From: Embleya scabrispora DSM 41855
Lineage (GTDB): Bacteria > Actinomycetota > Actinomycetes > Streptomycetales > Streptomycetaceae
Assembly (NCBI RefSeq): GCF_000372745.1
Contig: NZ_KB889731.1
Location: 169-32,542, forward strand
Direction of reading: 5' to 3'
Length of the DNA: 32,374 nucleotides
Shown: positions 8,201 through 16,020 of the stretch, piece after piece
How positions within the stretch are numbered: position 1 is the first letter of the stretch
Layout of the letters: each line of letters begins with the position of its first letter
Position numbers and translations under genes: made by a program
Notes under the pieces: generated by a model
The model's input: the letters and a program-made list of their open reading frames with translations, nothing else
Told to the model about the DNA's origin: nothing
Databases searched by the model: none

Positions 8201-9617
8201 TACGCGGGTCGATCTCCTGGCCCGGATCGTCCCGCGACTGGCGAGGATGGCGCTGCGCGAGGTGGCGTCCGCGGTCACCGCCGAGGGCAATCCGGCAGGC
8301 GCGGCCCGGCTGTTCGTGTCGCTCGCAGCGCGCACCGACGGGCCGGGGCACGACGACCTACTGGGGCGGGCTCGCGAGGCGGCGCGGCTCAGTGACCGCA
8401 AGGGCATCGTCCGGCTGCTGCTCACCCACGCGACGACCGCGCAGCAACTCGCCCTTGCGCTGCGCATCCCCGCAGTCGTCCACGAAACCGTTCGCGAGCC
8501 GCTGCCGACCGGCGAGGCGGAGATGCCGCCTGACGTGATCGCGTCAGCGCTGCGGATCGCCCGGCGCGTCAGCAATCCGTGTCACAGAGCGTGCGAACTC
8601 GCCGCCGTAGCCTGCCATGTCCCCGCCGATGACGTGCCGGCCCTGCTGCATGAGGCCATGGCCTCGGCGCTCGTCCCCCACGGGCACGACGATGACGAGG
8701 GATGCGAAAACCTGGATGTGCTCTGGAGGAGCGCCGATCGGGTGGCCGAGCGCGCAAGGCCGCAAGACACGTTCGACGCCTTCGCGCCGACGCTCGTCAC
8801 GGACGATCCCGACGAGCGGCTCCGTCAGCTGAGCTGCCTGATCCCCTACCTTCCCGCCGCCCACCGCGAGGCTGCGGTCGCCCACACGCTGGACTGTCTG
8901 GAGCAAATGACCGCCGGCGAGCGGTATCACGACCGTTCGGAATGGCGGATTCGCAGCGGATTCGCCGTCCTCGCACCGCACTTGGATCCGGCGGCACGAC
9001 GTCGCGCCCTACGAATCGCACACAACCTCCCCGAAGGGGGCAAAATCGATGTGTACGCCGAACTGGCCGCGACCGCCGACCCGGTGCTCCGCGCCGAACT
9101 GTTGAGTCTGCTGACCAGGCAACTGCACGAGGGCGCCTCGACGTGGGACCTCTCCCATGCGCTGACCAGGATTCTCCCCTGGCTCGGGGAGCAGGAGTCC
9201 GCCGCCCTGATCGGCGAACTCTTCGAGAAGGTACGCCATGACGGCCGATGGCACGGGGCGTTCTCCGAGACCGTCGAAGAACTTGCTCGTCACCTCACAC
9301 CGGGCCTCCTGGACAAGGTGGCGGGCATCGTCGCACGACATCCCTCGCCGTCGGAGCGGGCGCGTGCCAGTACGGAACTCGCGCTCGCGTCCTCGGTGAC
9401 ACTTCCGGAGCACTGGCCAAGGTTCTGGCGTGCGGCGCTGGCGGACGCCGCGGCACTCGGCCGGTCCCATGTGCTCGTTTTGCTTTCGCGGCTTCCACTC
9501 GACGAGCGGCCCGATCTCGCGGTGCCCGCGCTGTCCGCACTCGTGGATGTGCGGCGGTGGTGGCCTGGCGGAGCACCGGACGGGGAGACGTCCGATCAGC
9601 GGCGCACGACGTCGTGA
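5283..9617 (+). CDS. Giant STAND NTPase: HTH-like N-terminus, NB-ARC, long helical C-terminal region
   Basis: The protein is 1444 residues from ATG 5283, with GAAGGGA about 11 bases upstream; an in-frame start 60 bases earlier is less likely. Residues 1-60 carry a short helical domain (RHARVPKQRWSEWRRGEDFP) like the XRE-like leader of many actinobacterial NB-ARC proteins. The NB-ARC core has Walker A GMGGAGKST (about 152-161), Walker B LIVLDN (226-231), a sensor segment AMLITTRD, GLPLAL (about 305) and an MHD-equivalent LHELL (about 424). Roughly 950 residues follow, made of repeating amphipathic helices with no WD40, TPR signature or catalytic domain that I recognise. STAND proteins are ATP switches that oligomerise on ligand sensing; in bacteria some are antiviral (Avs-like) and others transcriptional. 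No effector domain is evident, so the role is open. Confidence 0.9.
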   Translation: MTGESRTAFSRWVRELDELWKDCPDKMMLLRHARVPKQRWSEWRRGEDFPKSFDDVGAAIAVIQLHMKQTRQGYQAKPLGTWRKLWQAAAEERRSNRDGQSPPVTVPRTEVEPVPAEFVARPGVHERIVAALGAAGGDRNPVSARTPVALVGMGGAGKSTLARAVAGDPRIKQRFRDGVLWFSADDRSADACRAALSTTMGTPTAGTDPEAGIAALRAGLRSLNSLIVLDNVTVSAQVRAMDVFGSACAMLITTRDLQVVSHGQVRIRVDPLDPRAARAVLAAYARVPPQDLSPEAGEVAEHCGGLPLALAICGALAGEGYGWDRLLRALARPRPAALVKQLPDYEHPSVPAAIAASTGTLAEVTRACYEDLAVFADCGPVPVEVAELMWRHRGLDDIDTATTVELLARRCLLTLRPETETFVLHELLQDYTRDKVRGHWATLHERLATAFLDGWGGLDAGLPGLVEVAGLDDRDRYGLTHVAGHLVEAGRDDLLDRLFAAESRHDERVNTWFVAHERAGLVHEYLDDLAMARERAAAGTDQASSATQRDVRMALEIRYDLIRSSIVTRAAAIPASVLSALLRNRVWTFPQAEAYAALMPDAQERSAAYQFLARAASRAPRRRRNLVELAAQAAESCDIVVHRIVLLVQLLDVAGPEQRESIFERALASADGDPSRSAEFRAWVLANAARWFPQHALRELRAGARHGVDRRYFLEVLPDALSALPQLYGEVLEWARKPGSSPHDRSKALRAALAAAGADRDALIHERLTGDRSAPELRGGRHLIVEDLAEHLSDPQLRELVHRELPEAGPYAAASILTCAIPRLADPDRSELIARATDLLRDRSLRPWDKRLVALLRTVPEPGRRELLEERVEALFESDPAAAARQVAACAAFAPDHLLRRAAARTMHDDEATHTLRLLAPHFTRDELCRYLALRRPEPSVAWAGALANLTPAQPSDEQPGLVRRIVTLTDDDTRVDLLARIVPRLARMALREVASAVTAEGNPAGAARLFVSLAARTDGPGHDDLLGRAREAARLSDRKGIVRLLLTHATTAQQLALALRIPAVVHETVREPLPTGEAEMPPDVIASALRIARRVSNPCHRACELAAVACHVPADDVPALLHEAMASALVPHGHDDDEGCENLDVLWRSADRVAERARPQDTFDAFAPTLVTDDPDERLRQLSCLIPYLPAAHREAAVAHTLDCLEQMTAGERYHDRSEWRIRSGFAVLAPHLDPAARRRALRIAHNLPEGGKIDVYAELAATADPVLRAELLSLLTRQLHEGASTWDLSHALTRILPWLGEQESAALIGELFEKVRHDGRWHGAFSETVEELARHLTPGLLDKVAGIVARHPSPSERARASTELALASSVTLPEHWPRFWRAALADAAALGRSHVLVLLSRLPLDERPDLAVPALSALVDVRRWWPGGAPDGETSDQRRTTS

Positions 9618-9942
9618 TTGTCCTCTGGTGTGTCGGGCGTGCGGACCGGGCTTGGGCAGCCGGTGCGCACGCCCGACCGGTGTCGCGTGCGAGGTGCTGT
9701 GTGATCGGGCGGGTCGCCGGGTCGAGGATGTGGAGGGCGGAGCGGCAGGTACAGCGACGACGCTGATCCACTCCCGGCGCAGGCATCGGGTGGCGTTGCC
9801 GCGTCGGGGCGGCACGAGACGAAGGTGCGCCCGCCGTCGCGGTCCGAGGGGAGAGGGCCGGGGAGAAGAAGGTCTGGCCGTACCCAAGAGGGGCGCTCCG
9901 ACGGCCCGGAGGCCGCAGGAGCGCCGGGGGTGCTGTCGGCTG
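9618..9942. other. Intergenic stretch between two converging genes
   Basis: It separates the STAND gene end from the metalloprotease end. No coding region is recognised; the only clear structure is the two-tier hairpin at 9892-9925. Confidence 0.5.
9892..9925. terminator. Two-tier terminator hairpin between converging genes
   Basis: The outer arms GGCGCTCC (9892-9899) and GGAGCGCC (9918-9925) enclose inner arms CGGCC (9902-9906) and GGCCG (9911-9915) around a CGGA loop. It lies 17 bases past the minus-strand metalloprotease stop and could serve both genes. Confidence 0.75.
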
Positions 9943-11511
9943 TCAGTTGAGGGCGGCCCAGTTCTGCGTGTTGGTGTTGGCGGCCGGGTTGGTGATGACG
10001 GCGGCGCCGGTGGTGACGGTGGCGCTGTCGAGGGAGTATCCGCTCGCCGGGTTGGTGATCGTCAGCGTGCCGCTGCCGTTCTGGGTGACCTGCCATTCCT
10101 GCCAGGGGTTGGAGGAGTTGACGGCCCGCAGGGTGGCCTGGTCGCCGGCGTTGTAGGGCGCGGTCAGCACGAGTGCGTCCGGGCAGCCGTCGATGAGTTT
10201 CGCCGTGCCGTTCGCGTTCGCCCTCAGCGTCCACTGCTGCCTGGCGCTGGTGGGATCGTAGGTGTAGAGGGTGGCGGGGGCGCTGCCGGAGGCGCCGCAT
10301 TGGCCGACGCGTTCCATGGCGAGGCCGCCGCCGTTGGTGAGGGCGTGGGTTCGGCCGTCGCCCACAATCGTGGGACCGTAGTCGATGGCGTGGGCGGCCA
10401 GGCGGGTCAACGCGCTTCCGGTGGTGGCGAGCGGAGGGTTCGCGGCGGGCCGAGTGGTCTTGAAGTAGTCGGCGAAGGTGGAGGGGGTGTGCGTGGTCAG
10501 CACGCCGATGGTGCCGTTCCAGCCGCCGTCGAGGTTGTTCCACAGGTCGAGCAGCGAGCCGTCCACGTTGCCTTGGACCTGGTCCCCGGTGTCCCAGCCG
10601 GTGGAGTAGGTGAAGCTTTTGCTGCCGCCGTTGGGCCACACGTAGCGGTAGTCCCCGAGGAGGTGGGCGGCGGTGGAGTCGGCGAAGCCCTCGACCCAGG
10701 CGCAGGTGCCGGAGCTGGCCTTCTCGATGTAGTGCGGGTTGCAGCCGGTGACGTTCGGCCACCATCCGTTGTAGAGACGGTGCAGCAGGAAGTGGCCGGC
10801 CTCGTGGAGCACGGTGTGTTCGGAGTCGGGGTCGGCGGCGGAGAGGTGGACGGTGTTGGCCAGGTCGTAGACCGGACCGTCGACCGAGTCGGCGGTCCAC
10901 CGGATGTTGAGTTCGGTGCAGGCGTTGTTGTTCGCCTCGTGGGCGGACCAGCAGTCGCTGACGGGGTTGTTGCGCTTCCACCACAGGAGGTTGACGGTGT
11001 CGAAGGCGTGCCAGGCCCGCGCGGTGCCGGCAGACGGCTTGAGGGTGCCGAGGTTGATGCCGGCGGCGATGTTGGCCTGGGTGGGTGAGTCCAGGGTGTA
11101 GGGGGCGCCGGTGCTGTCGCCGACCTTCCACAGCTTGGTGCTCTCGGTGCGGAACCGCACCCACATGCTGCTCATCGAGGTGGTGGAGGTGGGGGTGTAG
11201 CAGAGGTTGAAGCCGCCGTCGTCGACGCCGGTGTACTGGTAGTCGGGGGTGAGCTGGTGCGGGGCGTCGGTGGACTTCTCCTTGCCCCACAGCTGGGCGT
11301 TCGCGTTGCGGACCGGCTTGGTCATCGTGGGCTTGTTCGTGCCGGCTTCGGCCGACTGGTAGTCGTACTGGAGCTTGCCGCTCAGGCAGATGGGGGACGC
11401 CGCCGCGGCGCCGGACGCCGTCGGCGGAACGGCGGCGACGGCGAACAGGGTGGCGAGCAGGGCGGTGCCTATGGCGGCGAAGCCGCGCGGCAGCCGAATT
11501 CCGATGGGCAA
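9943..11511 (-). CDS. Secreted HExxH zinc metalloprotease with C-terminal ricin-type lectin domain
   Basis: The best start is TTG 11511, seven bases after AGGAGAGG; upstream in-frame ATGs have no such site. The 522-residue product begins with a signal peptide (LPRGFAAIGTALLATLFAVAA). About 190 residues of a beta-rich domain (from PICLSGKLQYDYQS) follow. The protease core has HEAGH (236-240), with E274 in WVEGFAD as the likely third zinc ligand, a gluzincin-like arrangement. The last 120 residues show ricin-trefoil QxW motifs (RQQW, WQEW, TQNW) and should bind carbohydrate. It is likely an extracellular enzyme attaching to polysaccharide or glycoprotein. A degraded partial copy lies at 31.4-31.8 kb. 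The substrate is unknown. Confidence 0.87.
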   Translation of the reverse strand: MPIGIRLPRGFAAIGTALLATLFAVAAVPPTASGAAAASPICLSGKLQYDYQSAEAGTNKPTMTKPVRNANAQLWGKEKSTDAPHQLTPDYQYTGVDDGGFNLCYTPTSTTSMSSMWVRFRTESTKLWKVGDSTGAPYTLDSPTQANIAAGINLGTLKPSAGTARAWHAFDTVNLLWWKRNNPVSDCWSAHEANNNACTELNIRWTADSVDGPVYDLANTVHLSAADPDSEHTVLHEAGHFLLHRLYNGWWPNVTGCNPHYIEKASSGTCAWVEGFADSTAAHLLGDYRYVWPNGGSKSFTYSTGWDTGDQVQGNVDGSLLDLWNNLDGGWNGTIGVLTTHTPSTFADYFKTTRPAANPPLATTGSALTRLAAHAIDYGPTIVGDGRTHALTNGGGLAMERVGQCGASGSAPATLYTYDPTSARQQWTLRANANGTAKLIDGCPDALVLTAPYNAGDQATLRAVNSSNPWQEWQVTQNGSGTLTITNPASGYSLDSATVTTGAAVITNPAANTNTQNWAALN

Positions 11512-11789
11512 GAGATTCCTCTCCTGGAGCATTTCGAAGTCCTGTCCATGCGGGCCGCCGCCGTGCGAGGAATCCGGGCCGGCCCGTCCCGAACGCAACG
11601 AAGCTCCGGGCGCACGAGCGGCCTTCAAGTCGCCCTGAAGTACCCGGTGTTACGTCGCGAAGCCAGTCTGTCACCGCGCCATCTCGCAAGTTGCCTGTTT
11701 TAAGAAGAAGCGGCGGTATTTTCCATGGCGGGGCAGTTGCGGTGCTGCTCCTACGGGCCACCCCTGGCCCGGGCCGTGACCTCAAGCCC

Positions 11790-12030
11790 GCAGCACCAAG
11801 AGCGGCACCGTGCCGGTCGACGTCGACTGGCTCGAAGGCGTGAGCCACATCGTCGCCGGCGCCCACCACCACGACATCACCAGCGACCCCAGCGTGTGGG
11901 GCTGGGGCACCAACCGGTACGGCCAACCGCCGGACGGCGACGAGAACTTCACCACAACGCCGCGCGCGCCGACCCCACCACACCCGTGGAGATCCCCCGC
12001 CTCAAGGACGCCCGGGAACTCGCCGCAGGT
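11790..12030 (+). pseudogene. RCC1-repeat protein fragment, truncated at both ends
   Basis: About one and a half RCC1 beta-propeller blades can be read: DVDWLEGVSHIVAGAHHH, then VWGWGTNRYGQ. After a frame change near 11970 comes TTPVEIPRLKDARELAAG. There is no start, signal peptide or remaining blades, and the fragment ends abruptly at an IS3-type transposase remnant. It is probably a gene destroyed by insertion and deletion. RCC1-repeat proteins in actinomycetes are usually secreted and of unknown function. Confidence 0.6.
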
Positions 12031-12039
12031 CCCGCGCAT

Positions 12040-12400
12040 GTTGCAACGACCCCTTGAACCCAAGCTGCGACCCGGCGTCGCTGTGGTGGACCGACTCCCC
12101 GCGCCGGACGGGGTGTTGGGTGCGGTCGCGCTGCCACAGGCCCATCTCGAACGCGGAGCGCACGAGGTCGGTGCGTTTGTCGGTGGCGACCGACCAGCCG
12201 ACGACGCGACGGGAGATGGTGTCCACGGCCAACGCGACGTGGACTATCGGCCCACGCGGCGACGTGCGTGAAGTCGGCATGAGTCTTCCGGCCGCCGGGG
12301 CTGGCGTCGGCAAGGTCGTTGGCAGTTCCGGCAGAAGGCACTCCGCCCACGCGGCAAGCCCTCGGGAGCGCGTTGCGGCGGCCGGTTCCGGATCCCGGGG
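12040..12400 (-). pseudogene. IS3-family transposase (OrfB) remnant
   Basis: On the minus strand a piece with ADFTHVAAW is followed, one frame over, by VHVALAVDTISRRVVGWSV, then LWQRDRTQHPVRRGE and HHSDAGSQ. These are the rve integrase core of IS3-type OrfB proteins, including two of the catalytic Asp positions (ADFT and HSDAG). The end with the catalytic Glu is missing and at least one frameshift is present. Terminal inverted repeats could not be found. It directly abuts the RCC1 fragment. Confidence 0.72.
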
Positions 12401-12457
12401 ACGAACTCGCCGACGGCATCACCTCCCCCGTGAGCAGTGCCGCTTCATGGCGTACCG

Positions 12458-14701
12458 CTATTCGAAGCCGCCGTCGACGAACCACCGCCGGAGCGCCGTG
12501 TTCGGTGATTGCGGGTCGAAGTCGCGGCCTGGCGGTGGGTTGGAGACGGGCGTTGTGGCCCGCAGTTCCATGACCACGGCTTGGGCCGGGTCGAGCAGTG
12601 GTGCGGCCAGGCCGACGGTGGCCAGCGCCGATCCGGACACGCAGACCGATCCGCGGGTGATCCAGGGCACGGGGCGGGAGGGAAAGCTGGTGGGCATGCC
12701 GATCTCCGGGCAGACCGAGACGGTGTAGTGGGTCTGTGGATCCAGACCGGGGAATCGCAGTCGGGCGGGGACGGAGTCGGTGGAGCCGGTCAGTTGGACC
12801 AGGCTGTACACGGCGTGCAGGCGGTCGGCCGCGACCACGCCGTGGAGCCGGCTGCTCGGGTCGGGGTGGTCCGCATGGACCGTTCGGCCGGTGTGCAGCA
12901 GGGGTCTGAGCCGTTTGTACAGCCGGACCCAGGCGCCGAGTCGATCGAGTTCGGCGTCGGTGCAGGCGGTGAGGTCCCATTCGATGCCCGCGTGTCCGAA
13001 CAGGGCGGTTGCGAGGCGGAAGCCCAGTGCGGTGCTGCGGCCGGTCGTGTGGGCGGTGGCTGCCCCGACATGGCAGCCGAGGAGTTCCGGCGGCACGAGC
13101 AGCCCGGTCCAGCGCTGTATCGCCTGTCGTTCCAGTGGGTCGATGGTGTCGGAGACCCATACCCGGTCGGTTCGCTCCAGGATGCCGTAGTCGATGCGTG
13201 CGCCGCCCGATGAGCACGACTCGATCTCCAGGTGGGGATGCCGGGCCCGAAGCTCGTCGAGGAGCCGGTAGCCGGCCAGTGTCTGGGCGTGGACCCCGGC
13301 GGTACCGGCGTGGATCGCCTCCAGCAGATCGCGGTTGTGGTCCCACTTCAGGTAGTCGAGTTCGTACTCGTCGACGAGGGCGTGCAAGCGGGCCAGGATG
13401 TATGCATAGGTATCGGGCCTGGCCAGGTCGAGCACCTGCTGGGATCGGTGCGGCAGGGCGGGTCGGCCGGGCGCGGCGAGGAGCCAGTCCGGATGCGCGC
13501 GGGCGAGGTCGGAGTCGGGGCTCACCATCTCCGGTTCGACCCACAGCCCGAACTGCATGCCGAGTTCCCGGACCCGCTTCACCAGCGGGTGCAGCCCTTG
13601 GGGCCAAACCGTCCGGTCGACCGCCCAGTCTCCCAGTCCGATGGTGTCGTCGCGGCGACCGGTGAACCAGCCGTCGTCCAGGACGAATCGCTCCACCCCG
13701 ATGTGGGCGGCGTGCTCGGCGAGTTCGGTGAGCTTGTCGAGCCGGTGGTCGAAGTAGACGGCCTCCCAGGTGTTGAGCACGACGGGCCGCGGCGTGCGGG
13801 GGTGGTTCGGCCGGTCGCGCAGCCGCCGGTGCAATCGCTCGGCGAGCCCGTCGAGTCCTCGGTCGGACCAGGCGAAGTAGATCCACGGACTTTGATGGGA
13901 CTCTCCCCGGGCCAGTCTGATCTCGCCCGAGGTGAGGAGTTCTCCGGCTCCCAGGACCGGCCCGTGTTCCGGTAGCCGTTCGGTGTAGTGGACGTGGTTC
14001 CCGCTCCAACCCGCGTGCACCGCCCAGACATCGCCGTGGCGGAAACCGAAGGCGGCCTCACCGGCGATCAGAAGGCCGGTCGCGTCGTGGCCCGTGCGTC
14101 CGCGGCGGGACTCCCGGACCGTCAGTCCGTGCCGGAGCGGGCCTCGCTGCGGTGCGCGTTCTCCGGACCACCGTCCGGTGAAGTCCAGCACCTCCGTTGC
14201 CCCATCCCCGGTCGGCAGTACGCAGGTGACGGATCCCAGCGTGAACACTCCCGGGTGGTCGTTGGTCACCTTGTGACGCATGCGCACGACGCCCGAGGGC
14301 TCCATGTGGATCTCCGTGTCGACCGACACGCCCGCCGCGGCGTCGCACGTCTCGATCAGCAGCCGGCCGCCGGTGCCGACGCGGGGTTCGACGCCGGACA
14401 GTCGCACCAGTTCCAGGCGCAGGTGCGGGAAGCGCCCCTCCCGGTCTCCCGTGATACCGGGTCGGCCCGCCCAGCCGTCGGACTGCTGCGGGAGGAGCCG
14501 CAGAAGTACGGGAGCGTCGACCGAGGCCACGGGCCCGGACGGGAGAGTGCCCAGGATCAGCTCGTCGGGAGGGTCCGCGATCCCCGGGTCGGCCCCCCAG
14601 TGCAGGACACGGGGAACGGCGGGGCCGGTCGCGTCCAGAATCAGTGCCGTGCCCGCGGCGGCGAGTACGACGACGTCACGGCGCCGCGGAGTCGCCGTCA
14701 T
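12458..14701 (-). CDS. Alpha-galactosidase, GH36 family
   Basis: This 747-residue enzyme hydrolyses terminal alpha-galactosides such as melibiose or raffinose-type sugars. An N-terminal beta-sandwich (about 1-290) is followed by the catalytic barrel with LNTWEAVYFDH, LDDGWFTGRRDD and LWVEPEMVSPDSDL. The nucleophile is D454 in DYLKWDHNRD, the acid/base is D518 in SDTIDPLERQ, and CSSGGARIDYGIL lies between them. A C-terminal beta domain closes the protein. Length and motif order match intact GH36. No signal peptide is present, so it acts in the cytoplasm on imported sugar. Its ATG overlaps the repressor stop in an ATGA, pointing to translational coupling. The divergent transporter probably brings in the substrate. 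Confidence 0.95.
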   Translation of the reverse strand: MTATPRRRDVVVLAAAGTALILDATGPAVPRVLHWGADPGIADPPDELILGTLPSGPVASVDAPVLLRLLPQQSDGWAGRPGITGDREGRFPHLRLELVRLSGVEPRVGTGGRLLIETCDAAAGVSVDTEIHMEPSGVVRMRHKVTNDHPGVFTLGSVTCVLPTGDGATEVLDFTGRWSGERAPQRGPLRHGLTVRESRRGRTGHDATGLLIAGEAAFGFRHGDVWAVHAGWSGNHVHYTERLPEHGPVLGAGELLTSGEIRLARGESHQSPWIYFAWSDRGLDGLAERLHRRLRDRPNHPRTPRPVVLNTWEAVYFDHRLDKLTELAEHAAHIGVERFVLDDGWFTGRRDDTIGLGDWAVDRTVWPQGLHPLVKRVRELGMQFGLWVEPEMVSPDSDLARAHPDWLLAAPGRPALPHRSQQVLDLARPDTYAYILARLHALVDEYELDYLKWDHNRDLLEAIHAGTAGVHAQTLAGYRLLDELRARHPHLEIESCSSGGARIDYGILERTDRVWVSDTIDPLERQAIQRWTGLLVPPELLGCHVGAATAHTTGRSTALGFRLATALFGHAGIEWDLTACTDAELDRLGAWVRLYKRLRPLLHTGRTVHADHPDPSSRLHGVVAADRLHAVYSLVQLTGSTDSVPARLRFPGLDPQTHYTVSVCPEIGMPTSFPSRPVPWITRGSVCVSGSALATVGLAAPLLDPAQAVVMELRATTPVSNPPPGRDFDPQSPNTALRRWFVDGGFE

Positions 14702-15726
14702 GAGCGCGGGGCCGCGGTCGAGCGGCGGACGACGACCTCGGTGGGAAGTACCACCGGCGGCGCGGTCGCCCCTTCCATGACCCGCAGGAGCGCTCCGACG
14801 GCCTTGGTCCCCATGTCCGTCGCGTTCTGCCGCACCGTGGTCAGTGGCGGTCCGGTGAACGCGGACAGGTCGATGTCGTCGAAGCCGGTCACGGACACGT
14901 CCTCGGGTACGCGCAGGCCGTGCTCACGCAACGCACGCAGGATGCCGATCGCCATCATGTCGCTCTCGGCGATCACCGCCGTGAAGTCCTGTCGAGTGGC
15001 CAGGAGATCGAGCATCTCCCGGTACGCACCGTCCGTGGACCAGTCCGACTTGCGAGCGAGCCCCGGGTCTTCGGGGAGGCCTCGAGCGGCCAGTGCTTGG
15101 CGGATCCCGGTCAGGCGGTCACGACCTGAGGGATCCGTCTCGGTGCCGGTCACCCGGGCGATTCGTCGGTGACCCAGATCCAGCAGGTGCTCGGTGATCC
15201 GGCGCGCGCCGTCGGTATTGTCCGAGGTGACGAACGTCGCTTTGGGCCCTTGGCCGATTGTGTCGACGAAGACGGTCGGCAGTCCCGACTCGACCAGGGC
15301 CTGGATCCGCACGTCGCCGGGTGGGCAGGCGACCATGATCGCGCCGGCCACCCGTCGGGAGCGCAGCAGCCGGACGTAGCTGTCGCTGGCCGTACTTGCC
15401 GGGCGGGAGGGCAGCAGCAGGTCGTAGCCGGCCCGCCCGGCGGATTCCTCGATGTGGCGCAGAACGTCGAGGTGGAAGTGGTACTGCGGCCGGATCAACT
15501 GGGACAACGCCCACGCGTCGTTGGCGAAGAAACCGAGCGCGATCGTCTTGGAGCGCGCCCCGGACAGGCTTTGCGCCGCCACGTCCGGCTCGTACCCGAG
15601 ACTCGACGCGGCGGCTTCGACACGCTTGCGCGCTGCCTCGCTTACCCTCACCGTGCCCGACAGGACCCGCGACACCGTCGCGCGGGAAACTCCCGCGAGC
15701 CGTGCCACCTCTTCACTCGTGGCCAT
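14698..15726 (-). CDS. LacI-family transcriptional repressor
   Basis: This 342-residue regulator has a strong ribosome site (AAGGGGGG) before ATG 15726. The N-terminal helix-turn-helix with the LacI hinge (TSEEVARLAGVSRATVSRVL to about residue 22, and SLGYEPDVAAQSLSG) precedes a periplasmic-binding-protein-like sugar domain (about 60-335). That domain contains FVTSDNTDGARRITEHLLDLGH and VTGFDDIDLSAF. It is first in a two-gene operon with the alpha-galactosidase and divergent from the transporter genes. It should repress both arms through the three operator boxes at 15791-15957 and release them when an alpha-galactoside or galactose-type inducer binds. The inducer is inferred from neighbours. 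Confidence 0.95.
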   Translation of the reverse strand: MATSEEVARLAGVSRATVSRVLSGTVRVSEAARKRVEAAASSLGYEPDVAAQSLSGARSKTIALGFFANDAWALSQLIRPQYHFHLDVLRHIEESAGRAGYDLLLPSRPASTASDSYVRLLRSRRVAGAIMVACPPGDVRIQALVESGLPTVFVDTIGQGPKATFVTSDNTDGARRITEHLLDLGHRRIARVTGTETDPSGRDRLTGIRQALAARGLPEDPGLARKSDWSTDGAYREMLDLLATRQDFTAVIAESDMMAIGILRALREHGLRVPEDVSVTGFDDIDLSAFTGPPLTTVRQNATDMGTKAVGALLRVMEGATAPPVVLPTEVVVRRSTAAPRS

Positions 15727-15790
15727 CGTCCCCCCTTGCTGCCTGCTCGCCGACCGTCACTGAAGACCTGCCGCGAGTACATGATTCTCA

Positions 15791-15804
15791 TGAACGCGCG
15801 TGCA
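15791..15804. promoter_or_regulatory. LacI-type operator box 1
   Basis: TGAACGCGCGTGCA is the exact reverse complement of box 3. It lies 64 bases upstream of the repressor start, so it probably mediates autoregulation of the repressor-galactosidase operon. Confidence 0.75.
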
Positions 15805-15916
15805 CAGCATATGCGCGCCAGTATCGGGTTGGCCCGCAACGGTCGTCAACATCGATCTATCCCTACATATTCGACCATTGACGCCGCAGTTCCCTCGGCG
15901 TAACGTCACCGTCGCA

Positions 15917-15946
15917 TTGCAGATGTACGCGCGTTCATTCTACTGC
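15917..15946 (+). promoter_or_regulatory. Candidate promoter of the sugar-transport operon
   Basis: TTGCAG at 15917 could be a -35 element, with a weak -10 (TACTGC) at 15941, 18 bases on. Operator box 2 would lie between the two and box 3 over the -10/start, a normal repression layout. The -10 match is poor, so this is tentative. Confidence 0.3.
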
Positions 15947-15957
15947 ACGCGCGTTCA
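15924..15957. promoter_or_regulatory. LacI-type operator boxes 2 and 3
   Basis: Box 2 is TGTACGCGCGTTCA (15924-15937) and box 3 is TGCACGCGCGTTCA (15944-15957). They differ by one base and start exactly 20 bases apart, two helical turns, so two repressor dimers could bind on one DNA face. Both approach the palindrome TGAACGCGCGTTCA with the central CG typical of LacI operators. Box 3 ends 63 bases before the binding-protein start. Confidence 0.78.
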
Positions 15958-16020
15958 CGACGCGGCCGGGCAGTCTCGCCCGCCCGTCCTGCCATCCCGG
16001 CGTTCGGAAGGACTCCGCTC

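Noticed and set aside
9430-11088. 552-codon plus-strand open frame
   Set aside because: It is antisense to the metalloprotease and STAND end; Gly/Val-rich composition is the mirror of a real GC-rich gene.
9596-11983. 795-codon minus-strand open frame
   Set aside because: It is a shadow frame of the metalloprotease, rich in Arg/His/Pro, with no domain.
11949-14009. 686-codon minus-strand open frame
   Set aside because: Out-of-frame shadow of GH36; only its last part contains real transposase pieces, annotated separately.
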